Positions 34,146-43,424 of a DNA stretch of 64,000 bases are shown piece by piece. Every line of letters starts with the position of its first letter. Position 1 is the stretch's first letter. Both the position numbers and the translations under genes were made by a program. The stretch spans positions 186,001 to 250,000 of the forward strand of contig NZ_JBITMQ010000003.1 in assembly GCF_044466355.1 (NCBI RefSeq). Direction: 5' to 3'. The DNA is from Actinophytocola sp044466355. Its GTDB lineage: Bacteria > Actinomycetota > Actinomycetes > Mycobacteriales > Pseudonocardiaceae. A model generated the notes under the pieces. That model searched no databases. It was given only the letters and a program-made list of their open reading frames with translations, and was not told where the DNA came from.

Positions 34146-36275
34146 TCAGGGAATTGCCCAGATGGTGACCTTCGAGTTGGGCTCGACCTTGCTGTTAGGC
34201 GCCGGGTTCTGCGCGAAGACCCGGCCACCGGCGCCCGGGAAGGCCTGGACGTCGACCTGCAGGCCCAACCCGGTGAGGATCGCCTTCGCCTCGTCGACGG
34301 ACCGGTTACCCACATCGGGCACGGTCACCGCGTTGGAGACGTAGACGGTGACGACTTTCTGGTCGCCCTCGACCGTGGTGCCGATCTGCGGGTCCGTCCG
34401 GACGACCCGGCCGGCCTCGATTTCCGCCGAGAACTCCGGTTGGCCGTCCTGCGGTGTGTAGCCCGCCTCGGTGAGCGCCTGGAACGCCTCGTCGCGGGTC
34501 TTGTTGCGCACGTCGGGGATGGGTTTGGGTTCCGGACCCTTGCTGATCACGATGATGACGGGCGCGTTCAGCCGCAGCTCGGTGCCGGGCTGCGGGTCGA
34601 CCGTGACGACCTTGCCCTTCTCGACCTCGTCGCTGTACTCGTTCTTCCCGTCGTCCTTCTCCGGCCGCAGGCCCTGCTTGCGGATCAGGTCGGCCACCTC
34701 GGCCTCTTCCGCGCCCGCCCGCACCTCGGGCACCTTCGGCCTGCCCAGCGACACGAACACCGTCACCTGGTCGCCGCGCAGCATCTCCTCGCCGGACGCG
34801 GGGGCGGTGCGGATGACCGTGCCCGCCTTGACGTCGTTGTGGTGTTCGGTCTTGACCTGCGGGTTCAGGTCGCTGGCCTGCAGCTTCCGCTCGGCCTCCG
34901 AGGTCGCCAGGCCCTCGACGGACGGCACCGTGCTGTACCGGCCGGAGGTGAACCACCAGGTCGACGTGCCGACGAGCGCGAGCACCACCACCGCGATGGC
35001 GCTCCACAGCGCGATCGACGTGCCGTTCCTCTTCGGCCTCGGCCCCTGCGGCGGCCGGCCGCGCGGCGGACGCGGCGGCCCGCCGGGCGGCTGTTGTGTC
35101 GGGAAGGGCGCCGACACGGGCGGCGTGTACTCGGTCGCGGCCGCCGAGGCGGCGGTCGCCAGGTCGGTGCGCAGCATGGCACGCGTGCCCTGCGGGCCGA
35201 CCGGCCGGAAACCGGCGGGCGCCGGCCGCACGATCGTGGCGCCGGACGGCGTGGCCGCGGACACGGCCGGTGCGTTGCGCACGGTCTGTTCGGCGTTGCC
35301 GAGCACCAGCCCGCCGGACGAGGTGCCGTCGGCGATCATGGCGGGCGACACCGGCATCGTGCGGTCCGCGACCGTCGGCGCGGGCACCGGGACCGGCACG
35401 CGCGGCGCGCCGGTGATCACGCGCAGCTTCTCCACCTCGGCGAGGAACGCGGCGCCGTCCGTGGGCCGCAGCGCCGCGTCGCGCCTGGTGGCGCGCACGA
35501 CCAGGTCGTCGAGCTCTGGCGGGAGACCGGGCACGAGCGTCGACGGGGCGGGCACGTCGTCGTTCACGTGCCGGTAGGCGACGGAGATCGCGTTGTCGCC
35601 GGTGTAGGGGGCGCCGCCGGTCAGCGCCTCGAACAGCACGATGCCGGCCGAGTACACGTCGCCCGCCGCGGTCGCGTTGCCGGTGGTGACCTGCTCGGGG
35701 GAGAGGTAGGCGACCGTGCCGAGGATGACGCTGGCGCTCGTGGTTCCGGCGCTGTGCACGGCCCTGACCAGGCCGAAGTCGCCGACCTTGACCGTACTGC
35801 CGCCCTCGCCGCCGTGCCCGATGAGCACGTTCTCCGGCTTGACGTCCCGGTGCACGAGCCCGGCGCGGTGCGCGGCGGCCAGCGCGGAGAGCACCGGCTC
35901 CATGATCGCGAGCGCGGTCGGCACGTCGAGCGCGCCGCGCTCGTTGATCAGGTCGCGCAGCGTCCCGCCGTCGACCAGCTCCATCACCAGGTAGACGAGA
36001 TCACCGTTCGGTGACTTGTCGACCCCCTGGTCGTGTACCGCGACCACGTTCGGGTGGTGGATCTTGGCGGCGGACCTGGCCTCCCGCTCGAAGCGGTCGA
36101 CGAAGGCGCGGTCGTCCGCGAACCGCGCGTCCATCACCTTGATCGCGACCTGGCGGTCGAGACGCGTGTCCAGCCCGCGGTACACCGAGGACATACCGCC
36201 GCGGGCGAGCAGCGCGTCGACCCGGTACCGCTGCTCGAGCAGCGCACCGATCAGGCCGGCTCCCCTTTCTTCCAC
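34146..36275 (-). CDS. Ser/Thr protein kinase with four PASTA domains (PknL locus)
   Basis: 709 aa. Kinase domain about 12-280: ARGGMSSVYRG, VAIKVMDARF, LVHRDVKPENVLIGH, VGDFGLVRA, GTVAYLSPEQ. A proline-rich linker, one membrane helix (ALWSAIAVVVLALVGTSTWW), then four PASTA repeats start near STVPSVEG, PKVPEVRAG, KPIPDVRN and VTVPDVGN. The PASTA part is extracellular and would sense peptidoglycan fragments. Position next to the Rv2175c-like gene makes it the PknL counterpart, although M. tuberculosis PknL lacks PASTA repeats. GTG 7 nt after TACCAT. Confidence 0.92.
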   Translation of the reverse strand: MEERGAGLIGALLEQRYRVDALLARGGMSSVYRGLDTRLDRQVAIKVMDARFADDRAFVDRFEREARSAAKIHHPNVVAVHDQGVDKSPNGDLVYLVMELVDGGTLRDLINERGALDVPTALAIMEPVLSALAAAHRAGLVHRDVKPENVLIGHGGEGGSTVKVGDFGLVRAVHSAGTTSASVILGTVAYLSPEQVTTGNATAAGDVYSAGIVLFEALTGGAPYTGDNAISVAYRHVNDDVPAPSTLVPGLPPELDDLVVRATRRDAALRPTDGAAFLAEVEKLRVITGAPRVPVPVPAPTVADRTMPVSPAMIADGTSSGGLVLGNAEQTVRNAPAVSAATPSGATIVRPAPAGFRPVGPQGTRAMLRTDLATAASAAATEYTPPVSAPFPTQQPPGGPPRPPRGRPPQGPRPKRNGTSIALWSAIAVVVLALVGTSTWWFTSGRYSTVPSVEGLATSEAERKLQASDLNPQVKTEHHNDVKAGTVIRTAPASGEEMLRGDQVTVFVSLGRPKVPEVRAGAEEAEVADLIRKQGLRPEKDDGKNEYSDEVEKGKVVTVDPQPGTELRLNAPVIIVISKGPEPKPIPDVRNKTRDEAFQALTEAGYTPQDGQPEFSAEIEAGRVVRTDPQIGTTVEGDQKVVTVYVSNAVTVPDVGNRSVDEAKAILTGLGLQVDVQAFPGAGGRVFAQNPAPNSKVEPNSKVTIWAIP

Positions 36276-36400
36276 GCCCGTGATGGTACGGAGCCCGGCG
36301 TCACGGCGGGGCGAAGCGGTCGATTTGTGGGTCACGAGCAGATCACACGAGCCGAAAACAGCCTGCGCGCCACAGCCCCACCTGTGGCATCGTTTCCCAT

Positions 36401-36772
36401 GTGAGTGCGATCCCTACCGCCGACGACGTGCTGGGTGCCGAGGTCGAGGTGCTACCGCTGCCGGACGTGGCCGACCGGCTCGGTCTGCCGGTCAACAAGG
36501 TGCGGCAGGCGCTGCGGGACGGTCAGCTGCTCGCGGTCCGCAGGGACGGGGTGCTGGTCGTGCCCGCACCGTTCCTCACCGCGGACGGCCAGATCGTCAA
36601 GGGCCTGCCCGGCACGATCACGGTGCTCGCGGACGCCGGCTTCACCCCCGACGACATGCTGCGCTGGCTCTTCGAGCCGGACGACACGTTGCCGGGCGGC
36701 ACCCCGATCGACGCGCTGCGCGCCACGGGTGGCCGCGAGGTGAAGCGCAGGGCTCAGGCCCTGGCGTTCTGA
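36401..36772 (+). CDS. Rv2175c-family DNA-binding protein
   Basis: 123 aa. A winged-helix-type N-terminal region (LPDVADRLGLPVNKVRQALRDGQLLAVRRDG) and a C-terminal helical part with FTPDDMLRWLFEPDDTLPGG, as in Rv2175c, which binds DNA and is phosphorylated by PknL. It is divergent from the kinase. Its 3' end overlaps the convergent MauE-like gene by 19 nt. Start GTG at 36401. Confidence 0.88.
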   Translation: MSAIPTADDVLGAEVEVLPLPDVADRLGLPVNKVRQALRDGQLLAVRRDGVLVVPAPFLTADGQIVKGLPGTITVLADAGFTPDDMLRWLFEPDDTLPGGTPIDALRATGGREVKRRAQALAF

Positions 36773-37434
36773 GCGGCCTGACGGGACCGCGCGCTCTGCT
36801 CGGCTTCGAGCGCGCGGTGCAGCCTCGCCTGCTCCGCGTCCGTGCCGACGTGCACGAAACCGGCCAGGAACACCACCCGCGCGAGCAGTCGCCCGCCACG
36901 GGTCGGTGCCGCGCGCCGTCCCAGCCTGCCTGCCACCGAACGCGACCGCACGGGCGCCACGCGGCCACCGACGACGGCGGCCAGCACCATGAGCGCCAGC
37001 AGGACGGCCGCCCACCCGAGCGCGGCCGCGTCCACGCCGGGTGCCCACCCGGCCGCGGCCACGAACACCGCCGCGGCCGCGAGCACCCCGGTACGGCCCA
37101 GTTCCGCGCCGCCCGCCGGACCCTCGGTCAGGGACGCCCAGCACCCGCACGACGACCCGCGCAGCACGGCCAGGACCACGAAGCAGAGGAACCCGGCGTA
37201 CGTGACCGCGAGCGCCGCCCCGACGACCCGGCCGCCGACGAACACGACCGCGGCCGCGAGCAGCAGCTCCCACGCGCCGAGCAGCCGCCCGGCCAACCGC
37301 AGCCGGTGCGCGGGACGTGGTCCGAGGACACGCCGAAGCGCCCCGGCGACATGACCGGGGCGCCACAGCTTCGGTACGCCCGCGCTGACCAGCAACGCGG
37401 CCAGCGCGAGCGCGAAGCCCTGCGCAGGGCTCAC
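36754..37434 (-). CDS. MauE/DoxX-like membrane protein
   Basis: 226 aa with about five membrane helices starting QGFALALAALLVSAGVPKLW. SSCGCWASL in the middle is the paired-Cys loop of MauE-type proteins, which help disulfide formation or methylamine dehydrogenase maturation; an oxidoreductase-partner role is inferred. The C-terminal tail is basic and cytoplasmic. GTGA overlap with the upstream small gene. Confidence 0.75.
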   Translation of the reverse strand: MSPAQGFALALAALLVSAGVPKLWRPGHVAGALRRVLGPRPAHRLRLAGRLLGAWELLLAAAVVFVGGRVVGAALAVTYAGFLCFVVLAVLRGSSCGCWASLTEGPAGGAELGRTGVLAAAAVFVAAAGWAPGVDAAALGWAAVLLALMVLAAVVGGRVAPVRSRSVAGRLGRRAAPTRGGRLLARVVFLAGFVHVGTDAEQARLHRALEAEQSARSRQAAQNARA

Positions 37435-37709
37435 AACTTGTCGTAGCAGTCGATGATCACGGCCATGATCACGCCGAGGCCCGCGCCAGCGGCGACCGCC
37501 GCGATGATCTCGGCGGCCGCGACCCCGACCGCCGCCAGTGCCGCCTCCAGGTAGGTGGCGCCCCACCGGGACGCCGCGATCAGCATCGCCTTCACGTCCT
37601 GCGGCAGCATCCGCCACAGGCCCGCGATCTCCTTGACGCCGTCCTCGCCGATCTCCATGAGGATCTCGCCGTCGCGGCCCGCGCACGCGGTGAAGTCATC
37701 CCACGCCAT
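37431..37709 (-). CDS. Small hydrophobic hypothetical protein
   Basis: 92 aa: acidic N-terminus with Cys (DFTACAGRDGEI), then a long Ala/Ile-rich hydrophobic C-terminal half (AAEIIAAVAAGAGLGVIMAV) ending IDCYDKL. One or two membrane segments; a secreted peptide or bacteriocin-like protein is conceivable but unsupported. GGGGAAG lies upstream of the ATG. In operon with the MauE-like gene. Confidence 0.6.
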   Translation of the reverse strand: MAWDDFTACAGRDGEILMEIGEDGVKEIAGLWRMLPQDVKAMLIAASRWGATYLEAALAAVGVAAAEIIAAVAAGAGLGVIMAVIIDCYDKL

Positions 37710-37726
37710 CGTTCACTTCCCCTTCG

Positions 37727-38203
37727 TCACGCGGTCTGCTCGAGTGCCTGGTTGGTCGCCTGCAGCGACTCGCCCAGCGACATGCCGTTGCCCGCGAACG
37801 CCGTGATCAGCGGGTCGCCCTCGGACACCACCCCGACCTCCGGGTCGCCGAGCAGCGTGTCGGCGCCCTGCCGGGAGAGGGCGTCCACGATCGCCCTGCT
37901 GGTCTCGTCGAGCCCCTCGTACCAGCTGTTCACGTGCGCGGCGACCTGCTGGATGTAGCCCGCGTCCGCGACCTCCGGCGCGATGTCGATGCCCGCGCCC
38001 GCGAGCGCGCCCACCAGCGCGTCAGCACCCGCTCCGTCGTCGACCGGCTGCCACTGGCTGCCGTCCCACTTCCACTTGCCGTCGTCGCTGAGCGCGCCGA
38101 CCTCCGCCTGCTGCGTCTCCCCGTCCGGGACCGGCTGCCAGTCGGCGCCGTCCCACCAGTACCTGCCGTCCTCGGAGAGCTGCGCTCCCTCTGGCACCGT
38201 CAT
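37727..38203 (-). CDS. Protein with two Trp-rich DGxYWWDGxxWQP repeats
   Basis: 158 aa, very acidic. Two short repeats, LSEDGRYWWDGADWQPV and LSDDGKWKWDGSQWQPV, belong to the DUF2510/SHOCT-neighbour type of Trp-rich motif; the rest is an Ala/Asp-rich helical domain (about 65-158). ATG preceded by GGGAGGA. No enzyme motif. It may be part of an operon with the two downstream genes (17-nt gap). Confidence 0.65.
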   Translation of the reverse strand: MTVPEGAQLSEDGRYWWDGADWQPVPDGETQQAEVGALSDDGKWKWDGSQWQPVDDGAGADALVGALAGAGIDIAPEVADAGYIQQVAAHVNSWYEGLDETSRAIVDALSRQGADTLLGDPEVGVVSEGDPLITAFAGNGMSLGESLQATNQALEQTA

Positions 38204-38299
38204 CGCTGTTCCTCCCGCGGTGACCGGCCACGACGTCCGTGGCCCGTGGCAGGAGGATGGCTCCTCACGGTCCTTGCCGGACAGTCGTGGCGGACCGGT

Positions 38300-39232
38300 T
38301 CAACGGGAACCGCCGACCTCCCGAAAGGGCAGTGCGGTGACCAGCGCCGTGGCCGCGATCCGCAGGCGCCTGCGCGTCGGTACGACCACGCGCCTGCCGA
38401 GCACGTCGTAGTCGGCGTCGGCGATCTCGTCGAGGATGCGGCGGTACATGGCGGCCGCGGCGGCGATGCACGGCCGTGCCCTGGGTGCCAGCATCCCGAT
38501 GCCCGGCTCGGCCCGCCGGTAGACGGCGTGGTTGCACGACACGAGGTGGGCGAGCGCACGGCGGATGGGCCGTGCGGTGCGGCCCGTGCGGTGCGCGTGC
38601 TCGACCATGGCCCGGTCCACGCCGAACGCCGCCAGCTCGTCGGCGGGCAGGTACAGGCGGCCGCGGTCGAGGTCCTCACCGACGTCGCGCAGGAAGTTCG
38701 TCAGCTGGAACGCCTCACCGAGCGCCGCCGCGTACGGCGCCGCCTCCGCCTGTGGCACGGACGTGCCGAGCACCGGCAGCATCTGCAGCCCGATCACGCC
38801 CGCCGAGCCGTGCGTGTACTCGGCGAGGTCGGCGAAGGTGGCGTAACCGGTGACCGTGAGGTCCATCCGCATGGACGCGAGGAACTCGGTGAACAGGTGC
38901 TCGTCGATGTCGTGGCGCTGCACGGTGTCGGCGAGCGCCAGCAGCACGGGGTGCGCGCAGGGGCCGCCGGACAGCGCTTCGGCGAGCGCCTTCTCGAGGC
39001 TGTTCAGCGCCTCGCCGGGGTCGCCGGGTGCGGTCCCGCTGTCGACGATCTCGTCCGCGAGTCGTGCGAACCCGTACAGGGCGTGCACCGAGGGCCTGCT
39101 CGCCGCGGGCAGCAGCCGGGTGGCCAGGAAGTACGTGCGCCCGTGCTGTGCGTTGATCCGTCGGCAGGCCGCGTACGCGGCTTCCAGCGCCGACGTTCTT
39201 CTTCCCGCGGAGGTGCCCAACAGCCCTGTCAC
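38300..39232 (-). CDS. crtB: Phytoene/squalene synthase family protein
   Basis: 310 aa. Two Asp-rich motifs bind the diphosphates: FARLADEIVDSG and FLRDVGEDLDRGRLYLP. It also has the YAxxVAG-like EYTHGSAGVIGLQMLPV. It should condense two geranylgeranyl diphosphates to phytoene, given crtI and a prenyl synthase in the same cluster. GTG start overlaps the stop of the lipoprotein gene (GTGA). Confidence 0.9.
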   Translation of the reverse strand: MTGLLGTSAGRRTSALEAAYAACRRINAQHGRTYFLATRLLPAASRPSVHALYGFARLADEIVDSGTAPGDPGEALNSLEKALAEALSGGPCAHPVLLALADTVQRHDIDEHLFTEFLASMRMDLTVTGYATFADLAEYTHGSAGVIGLQMLPVLGTSVPQAEAAPYAAALGEAFQLTNFLRDVGEDLDRGRLYLPADELAAFGVDRAMVEHAHRTGRTARPIRRALAHLVSCNHAVYRRAEPGIGMLAPRARPCIAAAAAMYRRILDEIADADYDVLGRRVVVPTRRRLRIAATALVTALPFREVGGSR

Positions 39233-40641
39233 TTGGGGCAGCTCACCCACTGGCCCGCCGGGCACGCGCCCTTCTCCTGCTTGTACGTCGCCACCAGCTG
39301 GGCCGCGAGCGCATGCGCGGACACGGGGTTGTCCGCGGTGGTGACGAGGGAGTACGTGCACACGGACTTGGTGGTGCCGAGGCAGCTGCGCAGCTGTTCC
39401 TTCGCCTGGTCACGCCAGTAGCGCGCGGACACGACGCCGTACTTCCACACGCCCTCGGAGTAGGAGACCTCGTACACGGCGTGCCCGCTCTCGCCCTCGC
39501 TGCGTGCCTTCGGGTCCGCGGCCTTGGCGGCGCCGCGTTCGGCGAGCGGCGCGGCGTCCGGCGGGTCCGCCAGTGCGAGGGCGGTCCACACGGCGCCGTA
39601 CGGGTGGCTGCCGGGCACGCTGTTGGCGCGCTGGTAGAAGTCCGCCCACTTCTGGTTCTTGATCGCGCAGCTCATGGTGGCCGACTTGCCGGGCTGGACC
39701 GGTCCGACGGTCTGCTCGCAGCTGCCGAGCGGCGCGTTGTCGCCCGTCCAGTCGGCCTTCAGGTGGACCTTCACGGCCTTCTTCGACGGGTTGGTGATGT
39801 CGACGATGAGCGTGCAGCTCGTCGCAGCGCACTTGTCGAACCGGTTGCCGCCCTGGGTGATCGACGTGAGCGCGTCGACCGCGGTGTTCAGTTCGTTCTT
39901 CGCCTTGCCGGCCAGGTCGGTGTAGATCTTGTTGATCGTCGCGGACACGTCGGTGACGGCCACCTGCAGGTCGCGGGCCTTGGTGTTCTCGGCGCTGCCG
40001 ATCTCGTCGAGCGTGAGCGCGACGACGCCGTGCGGCGCCTCCTCCGCGAGGTAGACGGTGCCGCCGTCGACGGGGATCTCGACCCCGCTCACGCCGCCGC
40101 CCGCGTTGGTGGCCTGGGTGGGCAGCTCCCCGTCGGCGTCCTTGGTGGCCTTGCCCGCGGTCTGGCCGACGACGTCCGGGGTGAAGATGTCGGCGAACTC
40201 GACGCCGAGCAGCACGGTCGGCAGCTTCACCCAGCGGTTGCCGAGCGCGGTGCCGTCACCGGAGCTGACGCCGAAGCGGGCGGCCATGGCGGCCCAGAAC
40301 TCGGGTTTGCCCTTCAGGTACAGGGTCTTGTCGAGCACGATGATCGACGCGCCGCGCCCGTCGACGGCGATCGAGCCGAACACCTCGCTGGTGCTGGTCG
40401 CGGTCACGTCGACGGTGAACGTCGAGTCGTCGGAGGCGGTCAGCGTGCCCTGGTAGCGCACCGCGGCCGACTCCGCGAGGCTCGCGAGCGCGGCGCCCGT
40501 GGCCTCCGCGGTGGTGAGCGGCCCGATCTCGACGCCCGACGGCGCCCCGCTGACCGCGTTCGTGCACGCGGTCAGCCCGAGCGCACCCGCGACCAGGAGA
40601 GGCACCAGCCGGCGAGGCTTGCGAGTCGGCTCCGCTGTCAT
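39229..40641 (-). CDS. Large lipoprotein of unknown function inside the carotenoid cluster
   Basis: 470 aa. Lipobox LTAC after a basic-hydrophobic signal (RRLVPLLVAGALGLTAC). The first 200 residues look like an LppX/LprG-type beta fold (VRYQGTLTASDDSTFTVDVT, IIVLDKTLYLKG); the C-terminal half has Cys pairs and an immunoglobulin-like stretch, LIVDITNPSKKAVKVHL. The overlap with crtB and the shared strand suggest co-expression. A role in carotenoid or lipid handling at the envelope is inference. Confidence 0.75.
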   Translation of the reverse strand: MTAEPTRKPRRLVPLLVAGALGLTACTNAVSGAPSGVEIGPLTTAEATGAALASLAESAAVRYQGTLTASDDSTFTVDVTATSTSEVFGSIAVDGRGASIIVLDKTLYLKGKPEFWAAMAARFGVSSGDGTALGNRWVKLPTVLLGVEFADIFTPDVVGQTAGKATKDADGELPTQATNAGGGVSGVEIPVDGGTVYLAEEAPHGVVALTLDEIGSAENTKARDLQVAVTDVSATINKIYTDLAGKAKNELNTAVDALTSITQGGNRFDKCAATSCTLIVDITNPSKKAVKVHLKADWTGDNAPLGSCEQTVGPVQPGKSATMSCAIKNQKWADFYQRANSVPGSHPYGAVWTALALADPPDAAPLAERGAAKAADPKARSEGESGHAVYEVSYSEGVWKYGVVSARYWRDQAKEQLRSCLGTTKSVCTYSLVTTADNPVSAHALAAQLVATYKQEKGACPAGQWVSCPK

Positions 40642-40710
40642 CGTTGTTCTCCCCGTCCGGCGGGCACGCCGTGGCCTGTTCGGGCGCATCCCCAGCAGGA
40701 GTATCCCAAC

Positions 40711-42231
40711 TCAGTTGGCGGCGACGCGGGGGGAGTTCCTGACGGATTGCCGACGAGTCGTCCCCGTCACCCGTTCGGCGGCGAGCCGGCCGGAGATGAC
40801 GACGGGCGGTATGCCCACGCCCGGGGTGGTGCCGCAGCCCGCGAGGACGACGTTGGCCGCGCCGCGCACCAGGTTGCGCGGCCGGAACGGACCGGTCTGC
40901 GGAAACGTGTGGGCCAGTGAGAACGGGGTGCCCGCCGCGAGGCCCTGTGCGGCCCAGTCGGCGGGGGTGACCAGCCGTTCGACGGTGATCGCGTCGTCGA
41001 AACCGGTGAGTCCGCGGTCGGCGAGCACCCGCCCCAGCTCCGCCCGGTAGGCGGGCCCGACCCGGTGCCAGTCGATGGCCGCGGTCGCCAGGTTCGGGCA
41101 CGGCGCGAGCACCGACAGGACCTCGCGGCCGTGCGGCGCGAGGCCGGGGTCGGTCGCGGTCGGGCGGGTGACCAGCAGCGACGGGTCGCTCATGAGCCTG
41201 CCCGCACGCAGGATCTCGGCGAACGTGCGGTCCCACTCCGCGCCGAAGAACACCGTGTGGTGCCCGAGTTCCGGCCAGGTGCGGTCCACGCCGGCGTGCA
41301 GCACGACCGCCGACGGCGACCAGCGCGGCCGCAGCGGCCTGCGTGGCGAGATGCCGAGCAGCCGGTAGCTGACCGGCAGGTCGGGGGTGAGCACGATCGC
41401 GTCGCACGGGATCCGCTCGCCGTGCGTGGTGCGGACGGCCGTGACCTGGTCGCCGGTGCGTTCCAGCCAGGCCGCGCCGGTGCCGGTGCGCACCGAGGCG
41501 CCCGCGTCCGTCGCCGCGTCCGCCATGGCCTGCGCGACCGCGCCGACCCCGCCGCGCGGGAAGTAGACGCCCGCGACGGTGTCCATGTAGGCGATCACCG
41601 CGTAGGCGGCGAGTGCCTGGGTCGGCGCGAGGCCCGCGTACAGCGACTGGAAGGAGAACAGCCGCCGCAGCCGTTCGTCGGACAGGAACCGGCCGATCCG
41701 CGGGCCGAGCCTGCCGAACCCGCCCAGTGCGGCGAGGTGGGCGAGCTCGCCGCCGAGCAGGTCGAGCGGGGAGTCGAAGTTGGCGCCGATGAACGTGTCG
41801 CGCTGGACGCGGTACAGCCGGGTCAGCCACTGGCGCAGCCGCAGGTAGCCCGCCGCCTCACGGGGCCCGGCCACCCGGCGGACCTCCTCGGCCATGGCGT
41901 CGGCGTCGGTGTGCACGGCGATCGTGGACCCGTCGGCGAAGTGCGCGCGGTACGCCGGGTCGAGCCGGATGAGGTCGACGCGGTCGGCGAGCGACGAGCC
42001 GACGGCCGCGAACGCCTCGTCGAGCAGTTCCGGCATGGTGAGCACGGAGGCGCCGGTGTCGATGCGGAACTCACCGAGCCGGTCGCGGCCCGCGCGGCCG
42101 CCGACGTGCGGCGCCGCCTCCAGCACGGTCACCTCGCGGCCGGCGCCGAGCAGGTGCAGCGCGGCCGACAGCCCGGCCAGGCCGGCGCCGACCACGACCA
42201 CGTGGTCGGTCCTGCCGGGAAGGGAACGCAT
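40711..42231 (-). CDS. crtI: Phytoene desaturase (CrtI family)
   Basis: 506 aa. N-terminal FAD-binding VVVGAGLAGLSAALHLLGAG with EAAPHVGGRAG, and the C-terminal CrtI signature NVVLAGCGTTPGVGIPPVVI. It introduces double bonds into phytoene. The ATG directly abuts the prenyl synthase stop, so the two are translationally coupled. The final product (lycopene or other) depends on genes not seen here. Confidence 0.92.
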   Translation of the reverse strand: MRSLPGRTDHVVVVGAGLAGLSAALHLLGAGREVTVLEAAPHVGGRAGRDRLGEFRIDTGASVLTMPELLDEAFAAVGSSLADRVDLIRLDPAYRAHFADGSTIAVHTDADAMAEEVRRVAGPREAAGYLRLRQWLTRLYRVQRDTFIGANFDSPLDLLGGELAHLAALGGFGRLGPRIGRFLSDERLRRLFSFQSLYAGLAPTQALAAYAVIAYMDTVAGVYFPRGGVGAVAQAMADAATDAGASVRTGTGAAWLERTGDQVTAVRTTHGERIPCDAIVLTPDLPVSYRLLGISPRRPLRPRWSPSAVVLHAGVDRTWPELGHHTVFFGAEWDRTFAEILRAGRLMSDPSLLVTRPTATDPGLAPHGREVLSVLAPCPNLATAAIDWHRVGPAYRAELGRVLADRGLTGFDDAITVERLVTPADWAAQGLAAGTPFSLAHTFPQTGPFRPRNLVRGAANVVLAGCGTTPGVGIPPVVISGRLAAERVTGTTRRQSVRNSPRVAAN

Positions 42232-43344
42232 TCAGCGGTCCCGCCGGGTCGCGGCGATCGCGAGGTCCGCGAGCCGGGTGCGGCCTGGTTCGGCCAGCCC
42301 GGCCGCGTCGAGCGCGGCCATCGCCGACACCGTGAGCTTCTCGATCCGCCGTTCCAGCTCGTCGACTGCGCCGACCTCGACCAGCAGGTCCCGCACCCGC
42401 CGGATGGTCTCCTCGGTGAGGTCGGGGTCGCCGAGCGCGCGGCGCAGCAGGTCCGCGTCGGCGTGCCTGCCCGCGTCGTCGGCGTACCGCAGGCCGAGCG
42501 AGACCAGCAGCGTGCGCTTGCCCTCACGCAGGTCGTCACCGGCGGGTTTGCCGGTGACGACGGTGTCGCCGTACACGCCGAGCAGGTCGTCGCGGAGCTG
42601 GAACGCGACGCCGATGTCGGTGCCGAACGCGCGGACGGACGCGATCGTGTCCTCGTCGGCGCCCGCGAGCGCCACACCCATGTGCAGCGGGCGTTCCACC
42701 GTGTACGCGGCGGTCTTCAGCCGGGCCACGCCCAGCGCACGTTCCTCGGACTCGTCACCCTCGGCCTGCGCGAGCACGTCGAGGTACTGGCCCGCGAACA
42801 TCTCGGCCCGCATCGCGAGCCACGGCGCACGGGCGGCGGCCCGCATCCGGTCGTTCAGCGGTGCGCCGGTGAACATGTCGTCCGCCCACGCGAGCGCGAG
42901 GTCGCCGAGCAGGATCGCGGCGGCCATGCCGAACCGTTCCGGCTCACCGAGCCAGCCACCGGCCCGGTGCGCGTCGGTGAACCGGACGTGCACGGTCGGG
43001 TGGCCCCTGCGCAGTTCCGAGGCGTCCATGAGGTCGTCGTGGACCAGCGCGCACGTCTGGATCAGCTCCAGCGCGCTCACCGCGGTCAGCACGGCCTCGG
43101 CCGTCGGGCCGGTGCCCTCCCCGCCCGCGGCGCGCCACCCCCACCACGCGAACGTGGGCCGGATGCGCTTGCCACCGCGGAGCGCGAAGTCGGACAGGGT
43201 GTCGACGGCGGTCGCGAACGTCTGCGCCTGCGCGGGCAGCTCGGCGCGACGCTCGGCGAGGTAGCCGCGGAGGAGCTTCTCGACGTGGCGGTGCACCGCG
43301 CTGTCGATGTCCTCAGCTACGCGCTCGGGGGTCACGCTGACCAT
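42232..43344 (-). CDS. Polyprenyl (geranylgeranyl-type) diphosphate synthase
   Basis: 370 aa. First Asp-rich motif CALVHDDLMDASELRRG near residue 98, second QLRDDLLGVYGD near 250, and GGKRIRPTF binding the allylic substrate. It is the counterpart of IdsA2 (Rv2173) by order, here serving the carotenoid genes as CrtE. The ATG at 43344 starts the conserved part (MVSVTPERVAEDIDSAV). Confidence 0.92.
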   Translation of the reverse strand: MVSVTPERVAEDIDSAVHRHVEKLLRGYLAERRAELPAQAQTFATAVDTLSDFALRGGKRIRPTFAWWGWRAAGGEGTGPTAEAVLTAVSALELIQTCALVHDDLMDASELRRGHPTVHVRFTDAHRAGGWLGEPERFGMAAAILLGDLALAWADDMFTGAPLNDRMRAAARAPWLAMRAEMFAGQYLDVLAQAEGDESEERALGVARLKTAAYTVERPLHMGVALAGADEDTIASVRAFGTDIGVAFQLRDDLLGVYGDTVVTGKPAGDDLREGKRTLLVSLGLRYADDAGRHADADLLRRALGDPDLTEETIRRVRDLLVEVGAVDELERRIEKLTVSAMAALDAAGLAEPGRTRLADLAIAATRRDR

Positions 43345-43424
43345 GGTGCGTGTTCGGCGTCCGGAACGCACCGCCGGGGGTGGGTGTCGAGGGGATCTGT
43401 AGGCAGAGTCACTACCCTGAGTGC

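Noticed and set aside
38300..43344. Complete carotenoid end-product cluster
   Set aside because: Only prenyl synthase, desaturase and phytoene synthase are present; no cyclase, hydroxylase or glycosyltransferase in the window.
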